DNA of 14,712 nt from an uncultured Collinsella sp. (lineage in GTDB: Bacteria; Actinomycetota; Coriobacteriia; Coriobacteriales; Coriobacteriaceae). The first letter of the stretch is position 1. Every line of letters starts with the position of its first letter. This document shows positions 14,370 to 14,712 of this stretch, piece by piece. The notes below the pieces were generated by a model. The model did not search any database and was not told the origin of the DNA. It saw nothing but the letters and a program-made list of their open reading frames with translations. A program made the translations under genes and the position numbers. The stretch lies in contig URCS01000045.1 of NCBI GenBank assembly GCA_900546455.1, forward strand, positions 1 to 14,712, read 5' to 3'.

Positions 14370-14418
14370 CTAGTCATTGGGGACGTTCTTAAATGACTAG
14401 TCATTAGGGACACCCTTG
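14370..14418. repeat. REP-like composite repeat, copy 3
   Basis: CTAGTCATTGGGGACGTTCT, then the perfect 14-bp palindrome AATGACTAGTCATT (14392-14405), then AGGGACACCCTTGG. The segment CTAGTCATT occurs twice within it, as direct repeats 27 nt apart. It aligns with the copy at 12181-12230 and lies upstream of the DUF2207 gene. Confidence 0.8.
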
Positions 14419-14592
14419 GCATAGCCCGCCCCGGCAATAGATACCACTTCACAGCTCCGTCACAGGTGTAGCGGCTTTGTGTGGGCGCGGCACGCGCTGA
14501 TTGAGCCGCCAGCTGAGGGGCATAAAGCAGTTGAGCGAAAACGGTTTGCCCCTTTGCCGTTCGCTCGAGGATCATGTCCCCCTTTTCCGCGG

Positions 14593-14626
14593 AAACCCCG
14601 GCAGTTGCGAAGAGCTGCCGGGGTTT
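14593..14626. terminator. Strong hairpin, probable terminator
   Basis: AAACCCCGGCAG (14593-14604) and CTGCCGGGGTTT (14615-14626) form a perfect 12-bp stem with a 10-nt loop. T-tracts are short on both strands (TTT). It probably ends a gene beyond the right edge; which strand it serves is not determined. Confidence 0.65.
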
Positions 14627-14712
14627 CTGTCGTTTGAGGGGTTGGGCTGGCGGGCGGCGATCGAGCTGTCGAGCCGGTGGTCCGGCACGCGCAACGCGCG
14701 GCCTCGGCAACT

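Larger units (their letters stand above)
14249..14712. other. Gene-poor right end
   Basis: 464 nt with no supportable gene. It holds the leader of the DUF2207 gene, a third composite repeat (14370-14418), a region 14420-14590 with only a small imperfect inverted repeat (GAGCGA 14533-14538 / TCGCTC 14561-14566), and the strong hairpin at 14593-14626. The last 85 nt could be the end of a minus-strand gene beyond the window, but no stop codon occurs before the hairpin in any minus frame, so this is not claimed. Confidence 0.6.

Noticed and set aside
14533..14566. GAGCGA/TCGCTC inverted repeat as a regulatory site
   Set aside because: Only 6 bp with a long loop and no adjacent gene; expected by chance in GC-rich DNA.
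14318..14710. 130-codon minus-strand open frame at the right end
   Set aside because: Runs through a perfect terminator hairpin and a dispersed repeat, has no recognisable domain and no ribosome site at its start.

Overview
The window is high-GC bacterial DNA with frequent GTG/TTG starts, clear AGGAGG-type ribosome sites and many hairpin-rich intergenic spacers. Gene content and repeat style fit a gut actinobacterium of the Coriobacteriia, most likely Collinsella or a close relative. That assignment is inference from style and content, not from a marker gene.

Layout, left to right. (1) A PcrA/UvrD-type DNA helicase on the minus strand, cut off by the left edge (1-1816). It is divergent from (2) a D-isomer-specific 2-hydroxyacid dehydrogenase on the plus strand (2087-3085), with a 23-bp-stem inverted repeat between the two starts. 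(3) A bidirectional terminator, then undecaprenyl-diphosphatase UppP on the minus strand with a TTG start and an unusual acidic loop. (4) A UspA-type universal stress protein on the plus strand, followed by a long cruciform-like repeat and a strong terminator. (5) A hipBA toxin-antitoxin pair on the minus strand, visibly less GC-rich than its neighbours, preceded by three 24-bp palindromic operators spaced exactly 39 bp apart. (6) A two-component pair (OmpR-type regulator, then a short intramembrane-sensing histidine kinase of the BceS/GraS kind), also minus. (7) A minus-strand protein of unknown function that may be a shortened, degenerate class IV aminotransferase. (8) purH, the last two steps of de novo IMP synthesis, on the minus strand. 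(9) A plus-strand GNAT acetyltransferase. (10) A secreted or membrane DUF2207 protein with a glycine-only tail on the minus strand, bracketed by copies of a REP-like composite repeat. (11) A gene-poor right end with a perfect 12-bp hairpin.

Most genes are unrelated single-gene transcription units. The functional units are hipB-hipA (1-nt overlap, shared operator region) and the regulator-kinase pair. No ABC transporter follows the kinase, although that family usually has one; hipBA lies directly downstream in its place. No CRISPR array, tRNA, rRNA, insertion sequence or phage gene was seen. The most informative non-coding signals are the triple hip operator, the repeats around the DUF2207 gene, and the palindrome upstream of purH.
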